Part shown: piece by piece, positions 1 to 13,364 of the stretch
How the letters are laid out: every line of letters begins with the position of its first letter
Position numbering within the stretch: the stretch's first letter is position 1
Assembly: GCF_029633865.1 (NCBI RefSeq)
Contig: NC_079220.1
Location: forward strand, 57,267,538 to 57,331,537
DNA length: 64,000 nt
From: Lampris incognitus
Taxonomy: Eukaryota; Chordata; Actinopteri; Lampriformes; Lampridae
Direction of reading: 5' to 3'
Position numbers and translations under genes: made by a program
The notes under the pieces: generated by a model
The model's database searches: none
The model's input: the letters and a program-made list of their open reading frames with translations, nothing else
Told to the model about the DNA's origin: nothing

Positions 1-1230
1 GACATCCAGGGACAGAACGAATGCCATCCCTGCTGCGGAGGAACTTCTGCTGGCCACAAATGGAATAGGTTTTGCAGGTTTACACACAAGTGTCCTCGCT
101 GTGTACTGCACAAGGCTAAAACTAATGCTAGCGCCTCCCTTGTCCCGCTAACTCCCAAGGCCCTCATGCACATTGTAGCCATGGACTTTCTGATGCTCAG
201 TCATCCAACAGACCAGAACATACACCAACAACAACACCAGAACATTCTTGGGATAACAGATCTGTTTACTAAGTATTAATGAGCAATCCCTACCCCAGAT
301 CAAACAGCTTCAGTTACAGCTTGTGCATTGTGTACCCATGTCATACAGCCTTTCGGTTGTCCAGACGTTCTCCATTCAGACCAAGGTCCAAATTTTGAGG
401 CAAAGTTGATAAAAGAACTATGCCAAGTATGGTTGTCACAAAAGTCTCACACGACTCTCTACCATCCACAGGGTAATAATGGCTCTTGCGAAAGATTTAA
501 TCAGGTGCTCTTAAACCTGCTAGGAACATTAGAGGTAGAGCAGCACAGTAACTGGGTGGGATATTTACCAGGGATAGTCCAGTCCTACAATAATTCCATC
601 CATAGCTCCACCAGTTATGCGCCTGCCTTTCCGATATTTGGCTGCCACCTTAGGACCCCTATAGACATGTTAACTGGAGCAGTAGGCCCAGAAGTCACTG
701 CTACTACAACTGAGTAGGTTGGGAAAAATCATAGGCAGCCAAGCTATGCTTACAGTAAGGCAACAGCTCACCTAAACAAAGCAGCAGAGAAGAACAGAAC
801 AATCTATGACAGGACAACCCAATATGCCCCACTGCTTCCAGGGAAACGTGTGCTGGTTTTAGATCAGAGGAGACAAGGGAAGGGAAACTTGAGTAATAGG
901 TGGGAAAACCAGCCCCATGTGGTGGTAGCCTGGTCCTATCCAGACCGCCCAGTGTACAAAGTTAGATCTGAAGGCAAAGACAGCCCAGGATGTGTCCTCT
1001 ATCGCAATAGTTTATGCACGTGCCTCCCTTGTCTAGCCCCAAGAGCAGTCAAGACCACGGAACTTGGGGCCAGTGAGACCAGAGGGTTTGTTAGTTTGGG
1101 GTTTTGCACTCCCTTCAATCTCAGGGACGCTGCTAGAGAAGCCCAGGCCCCTGAATTGAGATGTTCCCAAAGGAAAAACGGGTAGACCGCTAAGGTAAAG
1201 GGAGTGAGTAGTTCTAGGAAATAGAATGCT
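1..1230 (+). mobile_element. Ty3/gypsy-type LTR retrotransposon fossil, integrase end of pol (continues off the left edge)
   Basis: The readable pieces show a zinc-finger-like cysteine pair (CPRC type) near the left edge. They then show an integrase core: a D-S/R-DQGPNFEAKL block near 380-420, a HPQGNNGSCERFN block near 470-500, and an integrase C-terminal stretch around 840-1020. This order is that of the 3' end of a gypsy pol gene. The element is broken in at least two places and its 5' part lies outside the window. It looks old. A polypurine-like stretch followed by TGTC near 1247 could mark the start of a 3' LTR. Confidence 0.75.
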
Positions 1231-1246
1231 TTGAGTTGGGTGGGAT

Positions 1247-2030
1247 TGTCATAGGTTGACGGTGTGTGTTGGTATGTGTGAGAGGATATATGTGACTACT
1301 GGTCCTGGTGGTGGCGTTGTTTGGGTGGGAACTCTGGGCTTGCATGGGGTTTTACATTAACCTGGAAAGACACTAGGGTTCAGCGTGTTGTGATTGGTGC
1401 ACTTGGCTCTGTAGGGGATTTCACACCTGTGTCCCGACAGCTGATGAACAGAGGTGCAGGGCAGGTGTGCAGCATGCCGGTCGGGAGAGAAGGAAAGCTC
1501 ACGGATGCCGTGACAGAGCAGTGTAGAAGAGACTTGTTGTGCACAGAGTGCAAAAACAAAGGGAAGACGCCAGCCTATGGCCTGGGCCTGAATGAGGAGA
1601 GTGTAGAAGCTGGGAGAATAGCTGATGTCCTGCAAGAGCCACTAGTGAGGCAGAGGGAAGGAGACATAGCTCAATGTACAGAGCACACTGCACCCGCAGG
1701 CCACTGCAAGAAAGAGGGAAAGCGGAGGAGTGAATGTATGCTTCACCCCTCCTTCAGTTTTGTCCTGCTTTCATATTTGCTTTTTGAACTGTTGAACGTG
1801 AGGCGGTGGTATGAGTCCATACAGTAACTTCAAAGGCGGTGGAGAAATGAATTGGAGCTGGATAGGAAAGAGCCCTTCCTGTGTGCTTGTTTCTTTTGGC
1901 TTTTTGTGTTGATACGTTTGGTTGTTTTGGTTTGTTTTGGTTGCAGTGTGTTTAGTTAACAGATTATTTTGGCTCACCCCTATGAGCTAATTAATATTCC
2001 ACCTTACAACCTGTGAACTCTTGATGCAGC
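1247..2030 (+). mobile_element. Possible 3' LTR/tail of the gypsy fossil
   Basis: Sequence begins TGTC directly after a purine-rich stretch downstream of the integrase remnant, as a 3' LTR would. Only one copy is in the window, so neither border can be verified by comparison, and the right end is a guess. The open frames inside (for example 1321-1827) show no recognisable domain. Confidence 0.25.
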
Positions 2031-2938
2031 AGGAGATGGAGACAGATGAGTCTGCTGATTTGTTTTCACCCTCTGTATTCACCAGTTGGAGACGCCACGA
2101 GGCATCTAAGAATTGGAGATCACCCGCGTGCTGCAAACAGGACATTTCATTTCCTTTAGTGATATTTTATCTCGAAATCTGTTCCTAACTCGTGTTGTAG
2201 CTCATCATAAATTAAATTGTTTTCAACCTCAATTTCTGTCTGCGTGCTGTTTTGGGTCAGCACAGCTCCCCAGTAGAAATTATTGGATTTTCCTTTAGTC
2301 GTTCTCCACCCCTGTGACAAGTATTCAAGGTCATGTGTAATCGTAAATAACATTCTGCTGTGATCTTTGGCAAGACAATAAAACACTCCCTCTCATATTC
2401 CGTTGCATACAAAAAACAATGACAGTTAAATAACAGTGCTATTTTTCTCTTTCTTTATTCTTTCTGAGGTCCACCTCAGTAAAAACATGATAATTTCTCA
2501 GCTATTTGGGTCATTTGGGAGCATTTGGTGTGTATATTGTTGTGACCAACAATCAAAACTACCGTCAAAATCTCCACCAAACAGAAGCAGGTCAGTGTTG
2601 TTTGTGAATTGAGTAAAAATGTGTGATTTACACATAAGGAATTTTGATGGAAATCCTTCCATTTTGTTCAAACCTGTCCAAATGTTGCCCAGCTTGTGCC
2701 TCCCTGTGCTGTCAGGTTTTCCACTGTTTGCGAGTCTCTGGCATGTTCATTGTGAATATCTTTTTAGCCAACCTAAACATGGTATTCTGGATCCAACTTC
2801 AACTCGATCCCCTTATTGGACTTTTATTCGTGATTATGCCACCAGTATGCAGTTTTATCTGTTGAGATTTATTTTAGTGGGCTTTGAAGTTGCAAGGAAA
2901 ACATTACCTTGTTAAGCATAATTTAGTGGATCTGCTTT
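2031..2938. other. Gene-free stretch
   Basis: No domain, RNA gene or repeat family recognised. Short open frames overlap on both strands and look random. Confidence 0.5.
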
Positions 2939-3163
2939 ATGAGTGGCGGCACGGTGGCGCAGTGGTTAGCACAGTCACCTCACAGCAAGAAGGTCCTGGG
3001 TTTGAGCCCCGGGGTTGTCCAACCTTGGGGGTCGTCCCGAGTCGTCCTCTGTGTGGAGTTTGCATGTTCTCCCCGTGCCTGTGTGGGTTTCCTCCGGGTG
3101 CTCCGGTTTCCTCCCACAGTCCAAAGACATGTAGGTCAGATGAATCAGCCGTACTAAATTGCC

Positions 3164-3249
<86 letters not shown>

Positions 3250-3406
3250 GGCCCTGTGATGGCCTGGCGACCCTGTGGTGGCCTGGTGGCCTGTCCAGGG
3301 TGTCTCCCCGCCTGCCGCCCAATGACTGCTGGGATAGGCTCCAGCATCCCTGAGAGCAGGATAAGCGGTTCAGATAATGATGGATGGATGGGTGCTTCAT
3401 GAGTGG
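2939..3406 (+). mobile_element. Full-length V-SINE (DANA/HE-like tRNA SINE) with target-site duplication
   Basis: The tRNA-like head has box A (GGCGCAGTGGTTAGC) and a degenerate box B (GGTTTGAGCC). The V-domain core (GTTTCCTCCGGGTGCTCCGG, then CCTCCCACAGTCCAAAGACA) follows. Next come an expanded TG run and a 3' part ending in ATGG repeats. The octamer ATGAGTGG lies at both ends (2939-2946 and 3399-3406), a good target-site duplication. The core is the one shared by the vertebrate V-SINE superfamily. Head and box B have few changes, so the copy is fairly young. Confidence 0.85.
3163..3248. repeat. (TG)n microsatellite inside the V-SINE
   Basis: Uninterrupted TG run of about 80 bp. Other V-SINE copies in the window carry shorter TG runs at the same internal position, so the run expanded from a built-in seed. 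Confidence 0.95.
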
Positions 3407-4477
3407 CCCTCCATCTTCCATTTACATCGTCTGCCATCATAGCAGTGTCATATGTGCTTATATCTATTTTTAAAGATGTAAACAGAAGCATGGAGCGCAG
3501 TGAAAACCATTATGTATCTGGCACATAGAAATGCATGTGCTTTTTTTAGCGGTCCTCATTAGAGGCTAGTGCAGGTCCAGCTTTAATAGGACGGGACAGA
3601 TGATGCAACATCTTTACCAGAGCTGAGGGTTTGTCTGGTAAAATATATCGCAAGTTGTTTAAATATGTACTGGCAGCACCATGTGTCATACTGTATTTAC
3701 CAAGTTCAACAAATTCAAAGGACAGAGCCAGTCACAAAAGGGATTCTGAAGTCCTATTCATGTTTCCATAGACAGTCTAATGGATCCGGACATGCTCCAA
3801 GTGCCACATCACTTTGACGGTCTCTTGTCTGTCAAAAGTCTGTTGTTCAAACGTCCACCCATCTCCAGGGCCCGGCTAGATGTGAATAAAATCAATGGCA
3901 CATAAAATCTAATTATTTGGTGGAAACACCAGTCCTATTGATTTGTTGCATTGAGATGTTTTCCAAATGATCCTTGAAGGAGTGAAAGTGACTGGAGTGG
4001 GTCTTTACTGCTTGGTATTGACATCTGAAAGCAACTTGTAGTTTTCAGTAAAATGGGTGTAAGTAAAATGCACGGTTTCAGTCTATGGTAATTTCCCTCC
4101 AAACATTAGGAACAGTTAGTCTTCCCTAAGGTCGTCAAAGGCTGTTTTGTATAATTCATATTCAGATAATCTCAATTTGGATGTAAATAATCAGTTTGTA
4201 CTAGCTGAGGACAGCGTTCTTCCCAAACAAAACAAAAAAAGCCTACATTCATGTGGCTTAGTGGGCAGCAAAGTGCAGGTTAATTTGACTGCTGATTGTT
4301 GGATACCACCAGAGGCGCTGTTAGGACCCTGAAAGATCGGGGGCTTAGCCCAGCTCAGAAAACTTTAGACGTTCACCCGATAATTACGCCATTTTCAAGT
4401 TATTTCAGAGTAAAATGAAAATAAGATGTGAGACCCTTTGCTCAAACCATTAATGCACTATTTCCTCCCATAGTCGT
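3407..4477. other. Gene-free stretch
   Basis: Nothing recognised on either strand; AT-rich single-copy-looking DNA. Confidence 0.5.
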
Positions 4478-4775
4478 CATAGAATAGAATAGAATAAAAC
4501 TTTATTTGTCATTGTACAAGTACAATGAAATTTGAAAGTGCAGGTCTTATCAGTGCAAAGATCAATATAAAAATAATAGAAAACATAAAACACACACATT
4601 CATTCCTACATTCTACTGGACACTAACATATTGCACAAAAAGTCAGGAATCAAGACGTGGCAGCATTTAGTGCGGTTATGGCTCGGGGATAGAAGCTGTT
4701 CTTTAGTCTGTTTGTCCGAGCTCTTATTGTCCTGTAACGTCTGCCCGAGGGCAGCAGTTCAAACAGATGGTGTCC
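4478..4775 (-). mobile_element. LINE 3'-end fragment (Rex1/L2-like tail)
   Basis: On the minus strand this ends in a short tandem (ATTCT)n tail preceded by ATTTCATTGTACTTGTACAA and ACAAATAAAG. Upstream is a conserved stretch around CTGCCCGAGGGCAGCAG. This pattern recurs across teleost genomes at the 3' ends of non-LTR elements. Family assignment is from memory and uncertain; no coding part is present. Confidence 0.4.
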
Positions 4776-4788
4776 TGGGTGGGATGGG

Positions 4789-4890
4789 TTCCATCAGGGC
4801 TGACAGTCCCACAACACAGCAACCCTGTTGTGGGACCGTCAGCCATTATTCCATAAGGGCTGGCAGTCCCACAACATAACAACCCTGTTA
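4789..4890. repeat. Hairpin plus truncated second copy
   Basis: Arms 4799-4816 and 4826-4843 pair over 18 bp with one mismatch around a 9-nt loop. A second, diverged copy of the left arm and loop follows from about 4850. Could be a decayed MITE or a local duplication. Confidence 0.55.
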
Positions 4891-5636
4891 GATGCCAGCT
4901 GCAGGGCGGTACTCTTGCAGCACCAGACACTCATCAGTCAGCATCCTATTGCTCTTTATTACTTACTGCAGTGTCATCAGTGGATTCTCACTCCATCTAC
5001 TAACATCTCTCTTCACCGCCTCATCCCTACCTCTCTTGTGCTTGTTGCTCTTTCAAGTTCTCTCTTTCTCTCTCTCTCGCTCTCTCATGTATCCGTTAAC
5101 ATTGTGACACTCTCACGTCATGACTCATCTGCTGCTACAGCAACGGGAGAGAACTGTTCCTCCACCTCCTCTAGCCTCGCCTGCGCCTCGTTGCCTTCAT
5201 CCGTTTTCTTTTTGACAGAGTTTCTTATATCCACAGCTTTCAAGTCTTGCCTCAGTGAATTAGCTAGCTAGCTACCACCAGATGCCAACAATGACAAGCC
5301 CTGTCACCGGTGCCCCTCCTGCTCTCTCGCTCTCTCGCTCTTGCTCTCATACTCACAAAAAATGCATGCGTGCCAAGTAGTGTGAAGTAGAGCTGCTGCT
5401 GTAATAACACACAGAGGACCCAAAACATACTTGCATTTCTGATCGACACATTATTTTGGAGGGCTTTAATGCGTGGTCGGAATGACAGACGAATTGATCT
5501 GGGCTATTTGTTTATTTTTATTTTTGTAAAAAAAGAAAAATTATTTTGAGCTGTGGGGCTATTCATCAAACATTTGGGCCTGTAGCCTCAGACGCCCAGG
5601 CCTCATGACGCCACTGGATACCGCCAAGCTGGATTC
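4891..5636. other. Gene-free stretch with CT-rich simple repeats
   Basis: CTCT tracts at about 5063-5085 and 5320-5345. No gene recognised. Confidence 0.5.
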
Positions 5637-6055
5637 CATTTTTCTTTTTTTGGGGGGGGGGGGGGGTCCGCCTTTTCCACTCTTCCGAGCCGTCCCGATC
5701 TCTGCTCCAGCCCCTCTGCCGATCCAGGGAGGGCTGCAGACTACCACATGCCTCCTCTGATACATGCGGAGTCGTCAGCCACTTCTTTTCACCAGACAGT
5801 GAGGAGTTTCACCAAGGGGACGAGGATCATGCTATTCCCCCCAGTTCCCCTCCCCCTCAAACAGGTGCCTCGAACAACCAGAGGAGGCGCTAGTACAGCG
5901 ACCAGGACACGTACCCACATCCGGCTTCCCAACCGCAGACACGGCCAATTGGGTCTGTAGGGACGCCGACCAAGCCGGAGGTAACAAAGGGATTTGAACA
6001 GACAATCTCCGTGTTGGTAGGCAACGGAATAGACCGCTACGCTACCCGGACGCCC
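5637..6055 (-). mobile_element. tRNA-headed SINE, family 2
   Basis: On the minus strand it starts GGGCGTCCGGGTAGCGTAGC with a tRNA-like box A, then a box B region. A body containing GCTAGCGCCTCCTCTGGTTG-like sequence and GTGAAACTCCTCACTGTC follows, and it ends at a poly-G/T run near 5651. Six other copies in the window share this consensus. I do not know its published name. Confidence 0.75.
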
Positions 6056-9054
6056 TAGCAAAACTAATTTTATGATCAGAACAGCATTGAACCTTCTGTC
6101 AACAGTTTGGGAGTGTCGATACGGTCGGCCATTTTGGTTTAGAAAGAAAAGTTCTACAGCCTTAATTACAGACAAATGGGTTGCAGCAAGGCTGAAAACA
6201 TCAGTACCACAAACCCACTTAATGTAATGGTGACACTTGTTGGATTGTCCAAATGTTATTCTGCAGCAATGGTTGCAACACAACAAAAGCCAAAAATAAC
6301 AAGCAATTCCTTAAAATGGCACTGACACCCCCCACCCCACCCCAGAGACTCTTGACATAAGTTGACTGTTTTGAAAAGGTGTCGGCTTAACATCATCTAA
6401 CACAAGGCTGTCTAAAACAGCACCGTTAGACAAATAATGGAAGCACGTCGTGAGGGCACGAGCCGGGGAGAGTGGCGAAAACAGCCAGTCATCCTCACTG
6501 CTCGTGAGAGGCAGTTTCTATAGTCATTACATCAAAGTGCAGTTTTACCATGCACATTTAAATGGAGCAGAATTCACCCCCTGACATAAGAGATGGAGCT
6601 TTGCCTCAGGCAGGCATTCGGATAGGTGTCGTAGGAAACAAAACATTATCCCATCCACTGGAATATTAATGAAAACAACACTGTAAAAGATGCTGTAGGC
6701 GATCGCACAGAGACAATAAAATAAAAATAAAAAAAACTGTTTCTTGAGAGATAAACAGTTTTCAACCGTGGAACATTGCCACCGTTCAATGATTTCCAGG
6801 TTTTTATTCTGCTTTAATCCAGAAGCAGCCCTCGCTGAGGTTGTGGCACTAAAGCAAGATGAAGAATCAATGCACGCTGGAACAGCAGAAGTAAAACCTG
6901 GATACTGCCGTTTTAGAGGAATTGTTGTGAGAACGCTAAAACGGTTTCCTCTCAGTAATCTAAAAGTCTGCAGGGCAACCTGCTCCACAGGGAGAGATTC
7001 TGGGTTGCGCGGTACAACCGCCATATTGGATTTTCAGCATGCAGCAAAATAGCCCTCATTAATCTTGATTAGGCCTCAACAGCTGCACAGCCTTAACCAT
7101 CAACATGTCGTTTAAGGTCAGCTTGCTGAGCACTCTGAACCCCCGCCGTGTATAACGCACACAAAATATCGAGGTTTTTAAGGAAAAAAGGGGGGCAAGT
7201 CACAGTAAAATGGTTCACCGTACGACCACAGGTCCTTCTGCTGACTGCTGACCGGATCAATGCATCGACCAGACCCGCCGCTCAGAGGGGGGTTAGCATT
7301 TCAAAAGGCTCCAAAGTCACAGCTGTAATACTGCGCCTGCTTGGGGAGGTAGGTCTTCTCCGACGAGGCAGGAGAGACACAACTCCTCGCAACAGCCTCA
7401 CAATATTGAGACGTGCGTCCCCAGCGCCCGTCATCGATGCCATGACCAGTGAATGCTCTGCACTGGCGAAGGCAGGCCCTTCCAGTAGCGTGCACCTGTC
7501 CCATCGTCCCCGTCACCCAGCAGATGCCCGGCTAGTGAAGTGAACGCCTGGTTGTCAAAGCTCAGTCATGTTTGCAGGGAAGGCAAGTGGTATGGCAACA
7601 CCTCTTTTTATCCCTTTTGACCCCTTTTAGATTGTTCTTATTTCCCATGGCTCCCAGCGCTCAGACCCTGTGATGCCTCTCTTGATATCTGAAATTAGAT
7701 GTCAGAGTCTCTCTTGTGAAGCACAATCCTAACTTGCTGTATATTGCCTTACTTGGTTTGACCTTGATGAAGCCCTCTCAACAGCATTTCGGGCCTGACA
7801 CCATTAGATCTTTATTGCTTGTAAGTGGATCATACAGAGCAGGAGATGGCACACAATATGCTTTTTTAAGCGCTGCCGGGTATTGAATGGCTCCAGGGTT
7901 TCTGAACCTTGACTCTTGGTTTTTTAGGCTCAGCATTTTTGCATGTCAGAATTTGTTTGCCTTTCTCTTCTCTATATTTGTGTCTGTGCATATTTGTGCG
8001 CATGTGTGTGCATGCACGTGTATGACTTTGAGTGTGCGTCCACACCCGAAACTGGACTTGCTTCTTTTTTTTTGCCTTCACTTGCTAACTTATCATTATT
8101 GCCAGCAGTAATGTCCGTTTTAAAGTAGATGTGGCCAAGAATGTCATATATAACAACGCGTAAAGACAAGGAATCAAAGTGGCCCACACGAAAAAACAAA
8201 ATTACACTTTCTAATATCAGTATGATAACAAAATTTCTTGTTAGCAAGATAACTGTGAATATCAAATCAGCAGGCTCACAATAAACAACATTCCGGTTTA
8301 AAACATCGGTTTTAGGCAGTGACAAATGGTTTTACTCGTCTTGCGTATCTTAAGTAATAACTCTCCTCTTTCTTTCATATTTTACGGTAGGCCTGTTTAT
8401 ACGAAGCCCATGCCAGACGGAGCCAGCGCCGGTCTGCAGAAGAAGCGCTGCCACGTCTCTCAAACCTGACGAGACCTCGGATGACATCTTGACAATATGA
8501 TATTCACAGCAAAGGTTAGCTCTCACCCTGACATCCTCTACAGATCGGGGCAGCTTATCTGGGGGAATAGCCAGTTTGCTATCGTTCCTACTCCTGCATA
8601 AACAAAAGAAAAATCTCAATACAGACCTTTATCGTGTATCTGAGACTGTCAAGAGGTTTATCGCAGTGGAAGAAATAATATGTACAAGGCATCCAATGCA
8701 TTCTTCATGTGCTCTGACTCAGGTTGGGTATAAAAGAGCAAGGAGATACTTTCCTATTGGTTAAAGTACAGTTTAGTAATTTATACAAAACTATGTAAAT
8801 GTCAAAATACAGTACATTCCTACCTGGATGGGTAGCACTGCACTAGCTAGCTGACCTTGCAGCCGAACCAGAGAGTAAAAAGGGAATTTCTTCTTCAGAT
8901 CGATCACTAAAAGTATAGAAAGACACACGTAGCCTGTTTAGTCTGTGTACATGGAGTATGAAAATATTTCTTTGAGAATATTCCTGTAGCCTGAAGACTT
9001 TCATACACACCCTGTTCTATATAGACAAGCTTACATAACTTGGACTGCATTTGT
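6056..9054. other. Gene-free stretch
   Basis: No convincing exon, RNA gene or repeat. The longer open frames (6545-7024 minus, 7148-7543 plus) have no recognisable domain, signal peptide or codon bias. It may hold regulatory DNA, which cannot be judged from one sequence. Confidence 0.45.
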
Positions 9055-9306
9055 TAAATGGACAACATTTATACAGCACTTTTCTAGTCTACTGACCACT
9101 CTAAGCACTTTACAGCATACGCCACCCATTCACACACATTCATCACTGATGGAGGAGGCTGCCATGCAGGGTGCCAACCTGCTCATCAGGAGCAGTTAGG
9201 GGTTCCGTGTCTTGCTCGAGGACACTTTGACACGCTCTCTGCAGCAGCCGGGGATCAAACCAGTGACTAGACGGCCCACTCATCCTCCTGAGCCATACTG
9301 CCCTAT
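9055..9306 (-). mobile_element. AFC-like tRNA SINE
   Basis: On the minus strand it starts GGGCAGTATGGCTCAGGAGG (tRNA-like box A). A box B region matching GGTTTGATCCCCGGCTGCTG follows, then GTCCTCGAGCAAGACAC. The 3' part is AAAGTGCTTAGAGTGGTC followed by AGAAAAGTGCTGTATAAATG. This consensus is common in acanthomorph fishes and supports that placement. Confidence 0.75.
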
Positions 9307-12300
9307 TGTGTGTCAGCATGCATGCAAAAGGACACTTTTACATTTGCTTTAACGTCGTGCCAGTAGAAGCACATTAGAAATACAAACGTCAGCTGTATTA
9401 GATTGCCTCATACATAGCAATATACCCCTAGTTGTGTTAAATATATGCTCCGTGACTGTCCATCTAACAGCCCGGACAGAAACATATGCATTATTCATAC
9501 AGCGAGTAGTTCACAATCTGCAGTCTATTGGTAGCAGAGAGAGCCACACATTTGGAAATAAACTTTGCTAACATCTCGGCAGGCTAAAACATTTGGTATC
9601 CACCACATGCAACCAAGAGGGCTCCCATAAGTCCAAAAATATATCAAACAAAAAGAAGTTGGGAAGCCACTTAAAAGCAGAAATATATTTTATAATTCAT
9701 ATATATGACATAATTGGAAATCTGAACCACTAAAGTTGCATCTGAAAAGAGCTGGCTAGTTTAAGTTGCTTTGTGAGTGTACTCGTGTGCCCACTGCGCT
9801 TCATCTAGCGAGACCGATGGTGACATGTGGACACACAGCCGCAGACATAAAGAAGATAGTGTCTATCCACTCCGGCTGAATGCATCTCACTCCTGTTCAG
9901 ACAGAGCAGCAGTGACAGTGCTGGAAGTGAGCCGACACCTGCAGGGCACGCTACCCTCGACCGAGCGAGGTGCGTTCAGCAAACAAGCCATTATACAACC
10001 CTGCAGCTCAAAACCATTTTCTGCCCCAAATACAAAGCTGTATCACCACATCCCTACGCTCTTCCAGCTGCCTTAAAGGGGGAAGTTTTCACTGCTAATA
10101 ATCTGCACATCCAGTAAGTGCTGGTGGTCTAGCTAGTCTTTTAAAACTATGTCAGCTTCGGGGCAATTTGTTTTGACAGAGAAATTGACGTACTCCTGCC
10201 AAGACAGCCTGTCCTACATTGCCTACATGGTGCCAATCAGCCTTACGGTTCTTCCACCATCTACTGAAGTAGACGGATGGTGGAAGTAAGCCAGTTTGCT
10301 ATGGCTACCAAGCTATAGACAACATTGGTAAATACTGTGTACGTTATAGAGATGCAACCATTATGAGTGATATGTGGATGTAAGGTTGAAAATAGGCAAA
10401 ATCTCCCTTTAAATGCAAAGCTTAATCTGACTGATGCTGCTGAATAAAGTGCTGATAAATTCCAGGGATCCTCCCATAGACGGCTGAATCTCCGTTTACC
10501 ACAAAGCGTGAAGCCACAGTGCATGGGGTCTGAAAGGTTCAAATTGAGTATTATTTGAAAACTAGTGTTGGTTTGATAATATGCTTTATATTACCAAATG
10601 TTCAAAGTCGTGAACCTCAGTTGGATTGTTAAACATGGAGTTTTTGTGCGTAAGCAGATATCGTGGTGCACGTTGATACCGTGTAATTGTGATTATCATG
10701 ATAGTCATATGTTCCATATCACTCAACAGATGCATTACATTTCATAAAATGCTGTGATATAGGGAAAGGTCTCCTGTTTTATTCTGTAAGAGCTTCTTAA
10801 GTGACGAGCTCAAGCCAGAGCAGTCGATTTAGTGTACCGGTCTCAACTCAGCAGGAACCTGTCAGCAGCTCCCCATGCCCCCTCACTGGATAAAGAGGGG
10901 GGAAAAAAAAAAGAAGAAAAAAAAGACAGCAGTTAGCCCAGCACAGTCAGTCAGAGAGTCATCAGATCAACATGAATGTGGCATGCTCTGTTTTTGCCCA
11001 ATTACCAGCCTGGGAAAACAGATCTGTCAGAAACGAGAGCTGGGCGAGCTATTGATCTGTTTATCCCATCCACACCTCTCGCTTTCCTTCAGCATCTGTT
11101 AGCGTCTTGCCTCGTCTCTCGCCATCCTCTGACACACCACAGCAGGGGTGGAACAGCGAGGACCATTGACGTCACCCAAGTTATACAGGGGCCGGCCGCA
11201 TCAGGGGACCATGGCCACCTTTCATTTGAGCGGTTCAAACATGCATAATACGCCGTATTGTACGTCAGTACCAGTGAATAAATCAGGCTGTTCTGTGTAG
11301 GAACAGAGCGAGGTCCTTCAAGCAAGGACATAAGGGTGGGGGAAACAAACCTCGCCTTTTGCTTCTGTCCTGTTATGCTCCTCTGCTTCCAAAAAGCCTA
11401 AGGATGCACGAGGTTGCATTTTTTCCAATAACTGATAAATTCCACAGTCATTTTGGCCAATACTGACACTGACATATTTTTTTAATTTCGTTGCAATACC
11501 ACCATGTGTCCTAGTCTCCGCCACAGTTTACCTGTTACCTACACTACCGCTGGTTTACCAAACACTACACTGATCACACACTGCTTTGTTTCCAGGTATC
11601 TGCATTCGCTGAAGGAGACGCACACAAATGGAAAACACGACATTTATTTTGGCGTTACACTGTCGGATATCTTTACTCATGCATTTGTTCTGCGACACGT
11701 CGACACTTGAAAGCTTCTCTGTGCAATGCAGCTACCAAACTGTCATCTCAAGTGAAAACTGGGTTTTTGTTTTTTTTTTGCAAATATCAAAAGGGGGGAA
11801 AATCTGCCCCCTTCAGTCATCACAAAAAGTTCTGCAGATGTGCACATAAAGTTGTCTAGTAGCTTTATCCATCTATTCAAAATAGGTTGGCAGTTGTCAC
11901 TTTGAGACAGAAACAGCGCACACTGCAGACGTTTCTTTCGTCTTTCCATCAATGCTTGTCCTCGCCACATATCAGCGCATCATCATATTAGTGTGACATA
12001 TTTTGATATCTGTCCCGATGCCAATAACACATTTACAGGCAATTACCCCCCCCCAAAAAAAAGCTCTGTAGCGAGGAGTGAATGGTATTTACATGGCTGT
12101 TATTTTACACAAATCTCTGTCTGCATTGGGGTGGATAGGGGGATCTGAAAGGATCTAAATACTATGGTGGTTTGCAAGCAGTGCTTTTTGTGTGCATGCA
12201 AAAAAAAATATGCAAATATGCAAAAGAGATTAATTAGTGTCCCAAGGTCACCTGTACGGCATAGCATGCCTCTCTGAGCAGCAAACATTTAAATCGGTAA

Positions 12301-13059
12301 AGACCTGCAGCACCTCAAGTATGATCTGTCTGCGGATGAATGGCTATCTGCAGATGAATGACTGCAGAGGTTTTATTGATATTTATTAAGGAATTAACAA
12401 AGCTCCGCGTGTGACTTAATTTGGCTGACGGTATTGCTCTTTAATCCTTAACCCAGAGAAACAGCGAGAGTATGATGCCGTTTAGAGCATCTTAGTTCTG
12501 GTGGCTTTAACTGCAGGGTGTGTGTGTGCACTGCACCTCAAAGTCCACAGTTCATTTGAATCCTGTCCTAATTTTGTTTTCCAACCCCCTTCACAAGCCG
12601 ACAAACCCCGGCGTGCTGCGGACTCAAGCCCAGACTTAATGGCTCTAATCCCTGGGCCCTCTCTCTAAAATGTGTTGTTGTCAACCTCCCGTCTGTAACG
12701 TGCAGCCCCTCTAAATAAACACCCCATCCATATTCATCGGTGTATAATAAATGGGATCAGCTGGGAAATCAGCTTCTGTGATCCCAGTGATTCAAACAGA
12801 CCTCCACGGCAAAATGCTCAAAACTGACAAGGGCACCACTAATGCATGGAAGCAAAAGGCTCAACATGGTGGCTGAAAACGGGCTGGACTGAATTCCGGA
12901 GAACGATTTCCTGTCATGCAGAGCTTCTGCTTCTAATTCAGGCCCGTCTTTATGTGACACAATATCAATCGGCCAATCAAACCTTATGTACGCAGCACAT
13001 TTCATGCAGTAAAATGCAGTTCGCTTCACAATATGTCAACATGCACAAATGAAAAGATG
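9307..13059. other. Gene-free stretch
   Basis: No gene or known repeat recognised. Includes short A-runs (10900-10925) and a C/A run near 12045. Open frames are short and featureless. Confidence 0.45.
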
Positions 13060-13364
13060 GTGTCTGGGTAGTGTAGCGGTCTGTTCTGTTGCCTACCAAC
13101 ACGGGGATCGCCAGATCAAATCCCTGTGTAACCTCCGGCTTGGTTGGGTGTCTCTACAGACACAATTGGCCGTGTCTGTGGGTGGGAAACTGGATGTGGG
13201 TATGTGTCCTGATCGCTGCACTAGCGCCTCCTCTGGTCGGTCAGGGCGCCTGTTCGGGGTTGAGGGGGAAGGAGGGGGGGAATAGCGTGATCCTCCTGCG
13301 CACTATGTCCCCCTGGTGAAACTCCTCACTGTCAGGTGAAAAGAAGCGGCTGGCGACTCCACGT
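13060..13364 (+). mobile_element. tRNA-headed SINE, family 2, 3'-truncated
   Basis: Head with TAGTGTAGCGGTCTGTTCTG, box B region degenerate, body through AGAAGCGGCTGGCGACTCCA. It stops short of the usual poly-G tail. Confidence 0.75.

Noticed and set aside
2884-3491. Overlapping open frames of 148-184 residues with CVCVCV or HTHTHT runs
   Set aside because: They read through the TG microsatellite of a V-SINE on both strands; no stop occurs because the repeat is simple.
6545-7543. Open frames of 131-159 residues
   Set aside because: No domain, no splice context, no codon bias that I can see.
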